This document shows positions 21,414 through 33,345 of a DNA stretch of 64,000 nt, in pieces. The position numbers and the translations under genes are program-made. The stretch lies in assembly GCF_902167145.1 (NCBI RefSeq), contig NC_050104.1, forward strand, positions 97,971,849 to 98,035,848, read 5' to 3'. Position 1 is the stretch's first letter; the number at the start of each line of letters is the position of its first letter. The stretch is from Zea mays (taxonomy: Eukaryota > Streptophyta > Magnoliopsida > Poales > Poaceae). The notes below the pieces were generated by a model. That model saw nothing but the letters and a program-made list of their open reading frames with translations, was not told where the DNA came from and did no database searches.

Positions 21414-23793
21414 ATGGATCCTAAGGGAAAGGGGATGGTGGTCAACGACAATGAGAAGGAGTCCATCTTCAACGAGCCAAGGGACGACAAAGTCAATGAC
21501 TCCGGCTCAAGTCAAAAGAAGAAATACGGAAAGAAGAAGAGGCGCATCAGGAAGGTTGTCTACTACGACAGCGACGAATCTTCCTCTTCTCAAAAGGACG
21601 ACGAATACGAGGAGAAAAAGAAAATGGTTAACTCGAACTTTTCTTTTGATTACTCTCGTATTCCGCATAATTCAAATGCTCACTTGCTTTCCAGTCCACT
21701 TGGTAAAGCCCCACACTTCGATGGAGAGGACTACGGATTTTGGAGTCACAAAATGCGTAGCCACTTGTTTTCTCTTCATCCAAGTATATGGGAGATAGTA
21801 GAAAATGGGATGCAATTTGATAGTTCTGATAACTCCATGTTTATCAATGAACAAATCCATAAAAATGCACAAGCTACTACTGTTCTTTTAGCATCCTTGT
21901 GCAGGGAAGAGTACAATAAGGTGAGCGGCTTGGACAACGCCAAGCAGATCTGGGACACCCTCAAGATATCGCATGAGGGGAATGACGTCACCATGCTCAC
22001 CAAGATGGAGTTGGTGGAAGGCGAACTAGGAAGGTTCGCGATGATCAGGGGAGAGGAGCCAACTCAAACGTACAATAGGCTCAAGACCCTGGTCAACAAG
22101 ATAAGGAGCTATGGGAGTACTAGATGGACGGACCACGACGTCGTCCGACTCATGCTAAGGTCCTTCACCGTTCTTGATCCATCTTGTAAATTCTATTCGT
22201 GAGAATCCTAGGTACATCAAAATGACGCCCGAGGAAATACTCAGAAAGTTTGTAAGCGGGCGAATGATGATCAAGGAGGCGAGATACATTGATGAGGCAT
22301 TGAATGGCTCAATCTACGAGCCTCAAACCGTTGCTCTCAAGGCAACAAGTAGCAGGGAGACGCTACCTAGCAAGGTGGCGCAAGTTGAGGCGGCCAGGCT
22401 AAATGAAGATGAAATGGCCCTCATCATCAAGCGCTTCAAGACGACGCTCAAAGGACGCAAGGAGCACCCCAACAAGAGCAAGACGAAGGGGAAGCGCTCC
22501 TGCTTCAAGTGCGGTAAGATTGGTCACTTTATTGCTAACTGTCCCGATAATGATAGTGACCAGGAACAAGGAAAGAGCGGAAAGTGGGAAAAGAAGAAGA
22601 CCTACAAAAAGGCGAAGGGCGAGACACACCTTGGAAAGGAGTGGGATTCGGATTGCTCCTCGTTCAACTCTGACAACGAAGGACTTGCCACCTCAGCCTT
22701 CAACAAGTCGGCTCTCTTCCCAAACGAGCATCACGCATGCCTCATGGCAAAGGAGAAGAAGGTAAATACTAGAAGTACTATTACATATGCTTCTTCAAGT
22801 GATGATGAGTCTAGTGATGATGAAGTAGACTATGCTAGTTTATTCAAAGGTTTAGATAGAACTAAAATTGATAAGATCAATGAATTAATTGATGCCTTGA
22901 ATGAGAAAAATAGATTGTTAGAGAAACAAGAGCATCTTTTATATGAAGAGCATGATAAATTTGTTAGTGCACAAAATTCTCTTGTTCTAGAAGTTAAAAG
23001 AAATGAAATGCTTTCATGTGAACTATCTACATGTCATGAATCTATTTCTAACTTAAAGAGTATTAATGATGACTTAAATACTAAGTTAGAAGCAGCTAAT
23101 AAATCTAGCTCATGTATTGATCATGTAGTAATTTGTAATAGGTGTAAGGATTTTAATGTTGATGCTTGTAGTGAACACTTAATTTCCATTTCCAAATTAA
23201 ATGATGAAGTGGCTAGTCTTAATGCCCAACTTAAGACTAGCAAAAATGAATTTGATAAACTAAAATTTGCAAGGGATGCCTACACTATTGGTAGACACCC
23301 CTCAATTAAGGATGGGCTTGGCTTTAAGAGGGAAGCCAAGAACTTAACAAGTCATAAGGCTCCCATCTCCACCAAGGAGAAAGGGAAGACCCCTATGGCT
23401 AATAGTGTCCAAAAGAATCATGCTTTCATTTATAATGATAAAAAAAATTCTAGAAATGTTCATCATGATAGGAGTTGTAATGCTTATGATTCAAATGCAA
23501 TGTTTGCTTCAAGTTCTTTCTATGTGCATGGTAGAGATATGCCTAGGAAAAATGTCAGTCGTATGCCTAGGAGAAATGTTGCTCATGTTCCTAGGAAAAT
23601 AGTTAATGAACCTTCTACAATTTATCATGCTTGCAATGCTTCTTTTGCAATTTGTAGAAAGGATAAGAAGGTGATTGCTAGGAAATTAGGGGCAAAATGC
23701 AAGGGAGATAAAACTTGCATTTGGGTCCCTAAGACCATTGTTACTAACCTTGTAGGACCCAACAAGAGTTGGGTACCTAAAACCCAAGCCTAA
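21414..23793 (+). pseudogene. gag: Sirevirus-B gag (one frameshift)
   Basis: Starts at the ATG at 21414, 50 bp after the 5' LTR, and ends at a TAA at 23791. A Lys-rich acidic N-terminus is followed by the Copia gag domain (from about 21,705; FDGEDYGFWSHKMRSHL; then QTYNRLKTLVNKIRSYG). A shift of frame occurs at about 22,175-22,190, after the motif LRSFTVLDP, probably loss of two bases; downstream the frame is open to the end. The zinc knuckle CFKCGKIGHFIANC is at 22501-22542. A long Asn/Lys/Ser-rich, coiled-coil-like C-terminal part follows, which is usual for maize Sireviruses. Gag packages the RNA; the shift removes the knuckle from the translated product. Confidence 0.9.
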
Positions 23794-23799
23794 TTTTCC

Positions 23800-26700
23800 T
23801 TGCAGGTTTATGCATCCGGAGGCTCAAGCTGGATTATCGACAGTGGATGCACAAATCACATGACGGGGGAGAAGAAGATGTTCACCTCTTACGTCAAGAA
23901 TAAAGATTCCCAAGACTCAATCATATTCGGTGACGGGAATCAAGGCAAGGTTAAAGGACTAGGAAAGATTGCTATTTCATCCGAGCACTCCATTTCTAAT
24001 GTGTTTTTAGTTGAGTCGCTCGGGTATAACTTGTTGTCTGTTAGTCAATTATGTAATATGGGTTATAATTGCTTATTCACAAATGTAGATGTGTCTGTCT
24101 TTAGAAGAAGTGATGGTTCATTAGCTTTTAAGGGTGTACTAGACGGCAAACTTTATTTAGTTGATTTTGCAAAAGAGGAGGCCGGTCTAGATGCATGCTT
24201 AATTGCTAAGACTAGCATGGGCTGGTTGTGGCATCGCCGTTTAGCACATGTGGGGATGAAGAACCTTCACAAACTTCTAAAGGGAGAACATGGTTAGGTC
24301 TAACAAATGTGACTTTCGAAAAAGATAGACCTTGTGCAGCTTGTCAAGCAGGTAAACAAGTGGGGAAATGCTCATCACAGCAAGAACGTGATGACCACAT
24401 CAAGACCCCTGGAGCTGCTGCATATGGACCTCTTCGGACACGTCGCCTACCTTAGCATCGGGGGAAGTAAGTATGGTTTAGTAATTGTTGATGATTTTTC
24501 CCGCTTCACTTGGGTATTCTTTTTGCAGGATAAATCTGAAACCCAAGGGACCCTCAAGCGCTTCCTAAGGAGAGCTCAAAATGAGTTTGAGCTCAAGGTG
24601 AAGAAGATAAGAAGCGACAATGGGTCCGAATTCAAGAACCTTTAAGTGGAGGAGTACCTTGAGGAGGAAGGAATCAAGCACGAGTTCTCCGCTCCCTACA
24701 CACCACAGCAAAATGGTGTGGTAGAGAGGAAGAACAAGATGCTCATCGACATGGCAAGGACAATACTTGGAGAGTTCAAGACGCCCGAGCGGTTTTGGTC
24801 GGAAGCTGTGAACACGGCTTGCCACGCCATAAACCGGGTCTACCTTCATCGCCTCCTCAAGAAGACTTCGTATGAGCTTCTAACTGGTAATAAACCCAAT
24901 GTTTCATATTTTCGTGTATTTGAGAGTAAATGCTATATTCTAGTGAAGAAAGGTAGGAATTCTAAATTTGCTCCCAAAGCTGTAGAAGGGTTTTTGTTAG
25001 GTTATGACTCAAATACAAAGGCATATAGGGTCTTCAACAAATCATCGGGTTTGGTTGAAGTCTCTAGCGACGTTGTATTTGATGAGACTAATGGCTCTCC
25101 AAGAGAGCAAGTTGTTGATCCTAATGATGTAGATGAATATGATGTTCCAACATACGCAATTCGCACCATGGCGATTGGAGATGTGCGACCACAGGAACAC
25201 CAAGAGCAAGATCAACCTTCTTCCTCAATAATGGTGCACCCCCCCAACTCAAGACGATGAATAGGTTCATCAAGAAGAGGCGTGTGATCAAGGGGGAGCA
25301 CAAGATGATCATGTTATGGAGGAAGAAGCACAACATGCCCCTCCAACTCAAGTTCGAGCGACGATTCAAAGAAATCATCCCGTCGACCAAATATTGGGTG
25401 ATATAAGCAAGGGAGTAACTACTCGCTCCAGATTAGTTAATTTTTGTGAGCATTACTCTTTTGTCTCTTCTATTGAGCCTTTCAGGGTAGAAGAGGCCTT
25501 GCTAGATCCGGACTGGGTGTTGGCCATGCAGGAGGAGCTCAACAATTTCAAGAGAAATGAAGTTTGGACACTGGTGCCACGTCCCAAGCAAAACGTTGTG
25601 GGAACCAAGTGGGTGTTCCACAACAAACAGGACGAGCACGGGGTGGTGACAAGGAACAAGGCACGACTTATGGCAAAAGGTTATGCCCAAGTCGCAGGTT
25701 TGGACTTTGAGGAGACTTTTGCTCCAGTGGCTAGGCTAGAGTCAATTCACATATTGTTAGCCTATGCCGCTCACCATTCTTTCAGGTTGTTCCAAATGGA
25801 TGTGAAGAGCGCTTTCCTCAACGGGTCAATCAAGGAGGAGGTATACGTAGAGCAACCCCCTGGATTTGAGGATGAACGGTACCCCGACCACGTGTGTAAG
25901 CTCTCTAAGGCGCTCTATGGACTTAAGCAAGCCCCAAGAGCATGGTATGAATGCCTTAGAGACTTTTTAATTGCTAATGCTTTCAAGGCTGGGAAAGTCG
26001 ATCCAACTTTATTCACTAAGACTTGTGATGGTGACTTATTTGTGTGCCAAATTTATGTCGATGACATAATATTTGGTTCTACTAACCAAAAGTCTTGTGA
26101 AGAATTTAGCAGGGTGATGACTCAAAAGTTCGAAATGTCGATGATGGGCGAGTTGAACTACTTCCTTGGGTTCCATGTGAAGCAACTCAAGGATGGCACT
26201 TTCATCTCCAAAACGAAGTATACGCAAGACTTGATCAAGTGGTTTGGGATGAAGGACGCCAAGCCCGCAAAGACTCCAATGGGAACAGACGGACACGTCG
26301 ACCTCAACAAAGGAGGTAAGTCCGTTGATCAAAAAGCATACCAGTCTATGATAGGTTCCTTGCTTTACTTATGTGCTAGTAGACCGGATATTATGCTTAG
26401 TGTATGCATGTGTGCTAGATTTCAATTTGATCCAAAGGAGTGTCACTTAGTGGCCGTGAAGCGAATTCTTAGATATTTAGTCGCTACGCCTTGCTTCGGG
26501 ATCTGGTATCCAAAGGGGTCTACCTTTGACTTGATTGGATATTCAGACTCCGATTATGCTGGATGTAAGGTTGATAGGAAGAGTACATCAGGGACGTGCC
26601 AATTCTTAGGAAGGTCCCTAGTGTCTTGGAGTTCTAAGAAACAAACTTTCGTTGCCCTATCCACCGCTGAGGCCGAGTACGTTGCCGCAGGACAGTGTTG

Positions 26701-27007
26701 CGCACAACTGCTTTGGATGAGGCAAACCATCAGGGACTTTGGCTACAATCTGAGCAAAGTCCCACTCCTATGTGATAATGAGAGTGCTATCCGCATGGCG
26801 GATAATCCTGTTGAACACAGCCGCACTAAGCACATAGACATCCGGCATCACTTTTTGAGAGACCACCAGCAAAAGGGAGATATCGAAGTGTTTTATGTTA
26901 GCACCGAGAACCAGCTAGCCGATATCTTTACCAAGCCTCTAGATGAGAAGACCTTTTGCAGGCTGCGCAGTGAGCTAAATGTCTTAGATTCGCAGAACTT
27001 GGATTGA
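23800..27007 (+). pseudogene. pol: Sirevirus-B pol: PR, IN, RT, RNase H
   Basis: Begins just after the gag stop. Protease active site DSGCTNHM at about 23,839; GAG-pre-integrase and HHCC zinc finger from about 24,225 (HRRLAHVGMKNLHKL, CAACQAGK); integrase core (MDLFGHVAYL, RSDNGSEF, QQNGVVERKN). RT extends from about 25,500 with intact YVDDI at about 26,054; RNase H has YSDSDYAG and STAEAEY. It ends at a TGA at 27005. Damage: frame breaks at about 24,295 and 24,365, a TAA at 24643, and a shift at about 25,245 next to a run of seven C. From 25,316 to 27,007 RT and RNase H are open. A normal copy would make one polyprotein that cuts itself, copies the RNA and inserts the DNA. Confidence 0.92.
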
Positions 27008-27793
27008 TTTATAGCATACATGTGTTTTATGCCTTGATCATGTTCCTTATGCATTTTGTTGTTTATTTATGGTGGTCAAGTTGTACAAGCACTCCCCGGA
27101 CCTCAAAAGTCCATGTGTAAGTGATGCACATATTTAGGGGGAATTGTGCTACAACTTGATCCTTTGAGACTAACCACGTGCTTGAGTTTTCTTAAATTAG
27201 TCTCAAAGGTGCATTGAAAGGGAAAGGTGGACTTGGACCATGAAAGACTTCCACTGCACTCCGATGAGAGGGTAACTTACTCCAAGTTCATCTCCATACT
27301 CTTATTGCCTTTTACTCTTATTTGAAGATTTTGGTGAGGCAATGGGGTTTTTGGGCCAAAAATGATCCCGTTTTGGTGCTTGATGCCAAAGGGGGAGAAG
27401 TTAAGGCCAAAGCAAGAAATGGATCAGCTACCACTTGAGAATTTTGAAAATAGTAGAGTTAGAGTTTTTGTTTTGTCAAAAACACTCTTATGGTCTCTTA
27501 TTGTCAAAAATTGGTCTCTTGTGGGGAGAATGTTTGATTATGGGAAAAGGGGGAGTTTTTGAATCTTTGATCAATTTCTCTTGGAATACCTTTCTCTATG
27601 CCTCAACAAGTGAATTTGACTTAGAGATAGGAAATTGAGTTTGATTTGCAAAAACAAACCAAGTGGTGGCAAAGAATGATCCAAATATGTCAAATTTGAA
27701 TCAAAACAAATTCTTGTTCTCATTTGCATTGATGTTGCACTTCGATATGTTGCTTTTTGTTGTGTTGGCATAAATCACCAAAAAGGGGGAGAT
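27008..27793 (+). other. Sirevirus-B 3' noncoding region with three PPTs
   Basis: AT-rich sequence without a gene. Three purine tracts AAAGGGGGAG lie at about 27,388, 27,547 and 27,783; the last abuts the 3' LTR and should prime plus-strand synthesis. Multiple PPT copies are a described Sirevirus trait. Confidence 0.85.
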
Positions 27794-29042
27794 TGAAAGG
27801 GAAATGTGCCCTTGGGCCATTTCTAAGTATTTTGGTGATTAAGTGTCCAACACAAAAATGGTTATTTGTTGAACTATGCCAAATGGTGGACAAAGTGCAA
27901 ATCAATACAAAGGTATGATTCTAGACTTAGTACATTGGTTTTTGTGTACTAACATATTTGTCTAAGTGCTAGAATCAGAGAAAAGACAAATGGAAAAGAC
28001 TTGGCTCGAGCAGCCAAGACTCTGCTCAGTTTGGGTGCACCGGACTGTCCGGTGGTGCACCGGACAGTGTCCGGTGTGCCAGGCTGGCGCTGATCAACTG
28101 GCCGCTCTCGGGAACAGAACGGCGGCGTACGGCTATAAATCACCGGACTGTCTGGTGGTGCGCCGGACTGTTCGGTGAGCCAACGGTCGGCCGAGCCAAC
28201 GGTCGGCCGAGCCAACGGTCTGCCGCGTAATCCGGGCGTGACGCATGGCCGGGCCAACGGTCTGAAGGGGGCATCGGACAGTGTCCGGTGCGCCAACGAC
28301 TCCAAATCGCCAACGGTCGGCTGCGCCAATATAGGAAAGAAATCTGCACCGGACAGTGTCCGGTGGTGCACCGGACTGTCCTGTGCACCAGTCCACAGAA
28401 GGCAAGATTTGCTTTCCTGGATTGCTCTCAACAGCTCCTAGCTGCCTTGGGGCTATAAAAAGGACCCCTAGGCGCATGGAGGAGTACACCAAGCATACTT
28501 TGAGCATTCTTGATCATTCACACTTTGTCTTTGCGCACTCGTTTGACATTCTTAGTGATTTGAGCTTCGTTCTAGTGAGAACTTTGTGATATTCATTTGA
28601 GCTCAAGTCTTGGCCGTGTGTGTGTGCGTATTGCGGTGGACTTGTGTGTGTTGCTCATCCCATCCTTACTTTTGTGTTCATTTGTGATCATCTTTTGTAA
28701 GGGCGAGAGACTCCAAGTTGTGGAGATTTCTCGCAAACAAGATATAGTGAAAGGAAAAGAAACACTGTGGTATTCAAGTGGATCTTTGGATCACTTGAGA
28801 GGGGTTGATTGCAACCCTCATCCATTGGGACGCCACAACGTGGAGTAGGCAAGTGTTGAACTTGGCCGAACCACGGGATAAACCACTGTGCCTCTCTGTG
28901 TTGATATCTTTGTCGTTATTGTGTTTCGCAAGAACTCCTTCCTAGCCACTTGGCTTTATTGCTCTAACATTTAATCAAGTTTGTGGCTTTAAGTTTTAAG
29001 TTTTTATAGGATCACCTATTCACCCCCCTCTAGGTGCTCTCA
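27794..29042 (+). repeat. 3' LTR of Sirevirus-B
   Basis: 1249 bp, TGAAAGGG...GCTCTCA. Palindromes include CACCGGACTGTCCGGTG (28038-28054), CACCGGACAGTGTCCGGTG (28058-28076) and a further pair at about 28,350-28,385. TATAAAA at 28454-28460. A tandem CAACGGTCGGCCGAGC unit is repeated at about 28,182-28,222. Confidence 0.95.
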
Positions 29043-29047
29043 ATGGC

Positions 29048-29981
29048 TACAGCTTGAATATGTTGTATCTAATACATGATATTTATAACATATCAAGTCT
29101 TTGTGGCAGAGCGAACAGGAGTTACGACGGAGCAGCTTCAAGGTGTCAGGGACTGCAGCCGATGGGTTGCGGCTGCGTGTAAGCATCATGGACAACATCC
29201 ACAAGGCGAGCCGTACAAGAGCACCCTCCGGAAGAAGCGCTACTCCGAGGCAGTGCCGCATGCGCAATCGCACTAGCCGACACTTGAGAAGACGTTGGTC
29301 CAGCTTTGGTATTTTTTTCTTGTTTTCCTTTTCGTTGTATGGAGATTTGATCGTTTCATTCCTTGTTTTTTGTCTGTATAAATCTTGCGGGTGTAGTTGG
29401 CGAACCTGACGAGTTGGTGATAGATTTACACGTTGTTCACTTCAGATTAAAGGCAACTGTTCAGACTATTGCAGATGCAATACATATACAACACTGTAGA
29501 AATAGTAGAAGACGGTACGAATTAAAGCCAAACGAACAGGCTACTCGGATGACATCAACAAGCAATTTGAGACGGCCAAAAAGTTCTGGAAGTTGCTCTC
29601 GATCGGTGTGCTAACTTTTTTAGCTAATCTTTCATCCTTGTTCTCTTCATTTGCATAATAAAACAAAATTTGTGGGAATTTTCTTATTCATTTGCATAAT
29701 GAAGTAAAGCTTGTGGGAATTTTGTCGAACTTTTGAAATTGTAGAGACATGTTTCGTCTAATCCTACAGATGGAGCAGCTTCAAGGTGTCAGTTTAGTTC
29801 TGCATTGGTGGTTGCCAAAGAATTTGTTATTCGCACTAAAGTATAATTTAATTTGTACAAGTTTTGTTCTGTATTGGTTGCTGCCAAAAAATTGTGAGAT
29901 TTGAGGTCGATGATAATATGTGGTGTTTGCATTTATGTAATCTTTGTACACTAACATTTTGTCGAATATTTTTTATACCGT
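29048..29981 (+). other. H1 right part, unrecognised
   Basis: Starts with the continuation of the sequence interrupted by Sirevirus-B. A stretch at about 29,105-29,275 looks coding (open in two frames) but I do not recognise it. GGAGCAGCTTCAAGGTGTCAG recurs at about 29,129 and 29,770, and a TTTTGTTCTG.ATTGGTTG..GCCAAA motif recurs near 29,800 and 29,870, so part of the region is a diverged duplication. AT-rich to the Helitron end. Confidence 0.4.
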
Positions 29982-30005
29982 TGCAACGCACGGGCACCTA
30001 ACTAG
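29978..30005 (+). other. 3' terminus and hairpin of Helitron H1
   Basis: The palindrome CGTTGCAACG, then GCACGGGCAC, CTAA and CTAG, followed by T. This fits the published maize Helitron 3' consensus at every fixed position. The palindrome is the likely hairpin that ends rolling-circle replication. Confidence 0.85.
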
Positions 30006-30616
30006 TATATATATATAAACTCACTAGCTGTTCATATACTACTGCTAGCGACAGAAAAAATATATGCATAAACATTTTTACAATGTGGTTGTCGGCACTA
30101 GAACAACGTAAGAGTAGACGCAGCAGACTGGCCATGACGACGACGTCGTCGCAGGATGGAGAAGATGAGGATAGCGCAACGCTCTGGTATGAGGATGAGA
30201 AAGTCTGTAACAAGGACAACGTCTCGCCCTCATTATATACACACGACGTAGCTAAGGAAAGTAAATAGCCACGTAATCACATCGCTAATCATAATTAATG
30301 CAAGAATAATTAACGCACACCCGTAAGGTTGGAAGCGAGAAATCGCTGGACCATTCACGCGCATATCATGCGCCCGCGTGCATTGGCCTGCGTGGCTCGG
30401 CCCGGGCGAGCGCGTGTGTGGGTTCTGCCATTTTCCTCTTCCCAATAACTTCAACCAGGTGGGTGGAGACAACTCAACTATTTCAGTTAGCCTCACTCCA
30501 CCTAGAATAGTAGGGTGGTACTAAAGTTTCTGTGCATACCATGCATGTGTAGGTTGACATTTAGGATTTATAGGAATTATTGTTTGTCTAACATATTTTA
30601 TGACGATTCCTATTAT
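30006..30616. other. Intergenic, no gene seen
   Basis: A TA repeat directly after H1, then mixed sequence. A 61-codon frame at 30083-30268 has no features suggesting a gene. No repeat family was recognised. Confidence 0.4.
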
Positions 30617-31690
30617 TGAAAGTCGCCTAGAGGGGGTGAATAGGCAAAACTTGTAAATTATAAACTTTGAACACAAACTTCACCGGGGTTAGGATTAGAA
30701 ATAAATAATAATGAATACGGAGTGCGGAAGATAGTTATTCTTGCAATGAGTTGCTCAATCAATGTGAATAACTTTGGGAGCAAACTCAAAAGATCGTGAG
30801 CAAGAGAACTTTAGAGAGAGGGGAGAGGAAGAACCAAATCGTAGAGTAAAGATCAACACATGAACACGACAATTTGTTTCTCGAGGTTTGGTTCTAATGA
30901 ACCTACTCCCAGTTGAGGAGGTCACGGAGGCCGGGTATTTTTCAACCATTTCCCTCTCTCAATCGGTCACCTAGACCGGTTGAGTGCTTCTTCTTAATCT
31001 CAAGGGTCACTAAGACCCCGTAAGGATCACCACACACTTATGTGTCTCTTGCTTGCTTGCTTTACAAATCACTTAGAGAGTTTAGAAGGAGATGAAGAAA
31101 ACACAACTAAGCAACAAGAGCAACAAATGAAACACAAATCACACTCTCTCAATTCACTAATTACTAATGACCACTTGTCTTAATTGTGGCACTTGAGGAG
31201 ATTTGGAAACTTTGAATGTGTCTTGGAATTGATTCTTTGCTCTTGTATTGAATGTGGAGAGTGGAAGGTTTGGATGCTTTGAATGGTGGTGGTTGGGGGT
31301 ATTTATAACCCCAACCACACTTCTAGCCGTTGGCTATAGCTTTCTGTCGATGGGCGCACCGAACAGTCCGGTGCACACCGGGCACGACACTGTTCCGTGT
31401 TCGGTGCATGCCACGCCAGTCGCCCGTTGGATTCGTCTGCCCCTGTGGTGCACCGGGCAGTCTAGTGCCACACTGGACAGTCCGGTGCGACCTGATCGTC
31501 GCTGTCTGTTTCTGACTTCTGACGTTTCTGACCTGGTGGCAGTCGACTGTTGGACAAGTTGACCGTTGGCCGTAGTCTCACCGAACAGTCCGGTGAATTT
31601 TAGCCGTAGAGCGTTGCGTTTTCCCGAGAGCGGCCTGTTCATCGGGTGCGTCAGCCTGGTCACCGTGTCCGGTGCGTCGCAGGCTGTTGC
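30617..31690 (-). repeat. Inverted, truncated Sirevirus LTR
   Basis: Starts TGAAAGTCGCCTAGAGGGG, the reverse complement of the end of the Sirevirus-A LTR, and runs through diverged CACCGG.CAGTCCGGTG palindromes. The other LTR end (a TTTCCCTTTCA-like sequence) is not found, so it is cut at about 31,690. It is more diverged than the other LTRs here and has no internal region attached. Short frames in it are shadows. Confidence 0.75.
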
Positions 31691-32302
31691 AAGTCTAACT
31701 TGCCCTATATTTATAGAAGTGGCCCATGGGTCTAATTTTCTTATAGATGTATATGAACTTTATATACTTGAGAAAAGATTAATTAGACAAACTAGTTAGT
31801 CCATAAGTTTTGTGATGGTCGGTAAACACTAAAATCGATTATAGATATGGTTGAGACCATTTCTCTTCCAATTATAGATATCATGTTTAATAAACTAGCG
31901 AGGTGAGCACACAAATCGCACGGATAGCTAGATTTCTTTATTACAGTTACAACCATTAGATATGTTTACTTCTTTGAAAACAATTGTTCGATTAATTAAC
32001 ATATTACAATTGTACCTACTACTAGCAAAAGGAAAGGGATAGGAGAGGGGATGTTTCAGACAGAAAGGAGGTCAGTGAGTTACAATAAATAACTTTGCAC
32101 CATAGGTCATGACACCCTGGATCTTGTCACCAAGCTTGGTGTTGTTATCTACGACGCCAAGTACTTTGCCATATCTCCGTCATGCAAGCTTTAAGTAGCT
32201 GCCATACTACACAACTCAGCCCCGTGAGTCACAACATTAAGACCTATTACCTAGGCCTCGTGATTCATAGTGTCAAACTTGGAGTTAAAATAAATAAATT
32301 AA
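31691..32302. other. Intergenic, AT-rich
   Basis: No gene or recognisable repeat seen. Confidence 0.4.
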
Positions 32303-32648
32303 GGCCCTGTTTAGATGCTTCTGACTAATTGTCATCAGTGGCTTACAATTAGCTAACAAATATTTAACCGGCAAACAATTAGTCATGATATGATTAGAGT
32401 CTTAACTAATAGATGTATAGAATATAGTAAAATGTCTGTTTAAGTCAGAAGAGAAAGGAAAGAAACCAACAAGGATAAAAATCGTCTTTTCTCTTTTTAT
32501 GATATATTTGCAACGTCAAATGGCTACATAGACACATAATTTGTTAGCCATCTAGTTAAAAATTAGATAATTTATTAGCTAACTTGTTTGAAGCTCGAAG
32601 TACTAAAAATAGCCAATAAACCGTTTGACAGATGGTTCAAACACGCCC
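32303..32648. mobile_element. MITE candidate (Tourist-like)
   Basis: Begins GGCCCTGTTTAGATGC and ends with the inverse of GGGCGTGTTTGAACC, imperfect inverted ends about 15 bp long, with AT-rich ATTAGCTAAC-type inner repeats. Flanks are TAA and TAG, an imperfect version of the TWA duplication of Tourist elements. About 700 bp upstream of the host gene's CDS. Confidence 0.55.
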
Positions 32649-33345
32649 TAGAGCACACCAAGCTCTAAATATGAATATATTTCAAAAAAACTAAAAAAAA
32701 CCTGTCTCCACGCCGAAGCCACTTCCAAGCACACCCAACGCCTCACTTATCTTACATCCTACGTCTCACTTTTACCGAACTACCCTTCTCTTACCACTGA
32801 CAACACGGCCTCTCAGGTCCAAGGCAACCGCATCATTTTTCTCTCTCTCTCTACAGCGCAGTCCCAGTCCCGTACGCGAAGGCGCGGAAAGGCTCCACCG
32901 CCTCGCCTGTCGGCCTCCAGCGACGACCGCACCACCCCTCGCACCACTGCACTGACTGACTTGTGGGGCGAGGCTCCCGGGCCCGCTTGCAAGTGATGCG
33001 GGTGCAAATTTGCAGGTTCGCTGGGAGACGACGTGGCGCCGCGCGCGGCGCGTAGCTGTGCAGGGGGTGGTGGCGAGTAGGGACTAGGGAGGGTCGTGGG
33101 TGGGCCCGGATTGTTTTTTTCCTTATTTTACGTGGTTCATTCCGCCGTTTAAAAGGGAGCCGGACCGCCACGCCGTGGCTTTCGTTCGTCTCCACGCCCC
33201 TCTCATTCGCACCGCTCCCACCCACATCCTCTTCGCCTCTCTGAGTCTCTCTCTCTCTCTCTCTCTGCACGCCTCCGCTCCGCGTGTGCTTCCGTTCGGC
33301 GGTGGTTTCATCTCGCGGAGGCAGCAGACCACAGCGCCAGCAGCC
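32649..33345 (+). promoter_or_regulatory. Promoter and 5' UTR of the EAR-like gene
   Basis: GC content rises from about 32,840. A TATA-like TTTAAAAG at about 33,145 lies 200 bp before the CDS. A CT microsatellite (about 33,238-33,268) lies in the presumed 5' UTR, common in plant leaders. The assigned start ATG (33346) has the context CAGCCATGAC. Confidence 0.55.

Larger units (their letters stand above)
20479..29042 (+). mobile_element. Sirevirus-B, complete Copia LTR retrotransposon
   Basis: An 8,564-bp element flanked by the 5-bp duplication ATGGC (20474-20478 and 29043-29047). LTRs begin TGAAAGGG and end GCTCTCA. Methionine-tRNA PBS, gag with zinc knuckle, then PR-IN-RT-RH in Copia order, three purine tracts, 3' LTR. 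The palindromes CACCGGACtGTCCGGTG and repeated PPTs mark it as a Sirevirus of the Opie/Ji kind. It lies within Helitron H1. Gag and pol are frameshifted, and the 5' LTR has lost its core promoter. Confidence 0.95.
2969..30005 (+). mobile_element. Helitron H1, split by two retrotransposons
   Basis: The 5' end TCTCTACTAATCC follows an A (2968). The 3' end has the CGTTGCAACG palindrome, GCACGGGCAC, then CTAG at 30002-30005 followed by T. Both ends fit the maize Helitron consensus, and the A/T flanks fit insertion into an AT dinucleotide. The span is 27,037 bp; removing Gypsy-1 and Sirevirus-B with one target copy each leaves about 4,970 bp. Exon pieces of unrelated host genes lie inside in the plus direction, as usual for gene-capturing Helitrons. 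No RepHel gene is present, so it is non-autonomous. Pairing of the two ends is an inference from orientation and content; no empty site is in the window. Confidence 0.75.

Noticed and set aside
33100..33345. An upstream start for the EAR-like gene at 33100
   Set aside because: The extra 82 residues translate the promoter and the CT repeat (a Leu-Ser run), and the ATG at 33346 has good context.
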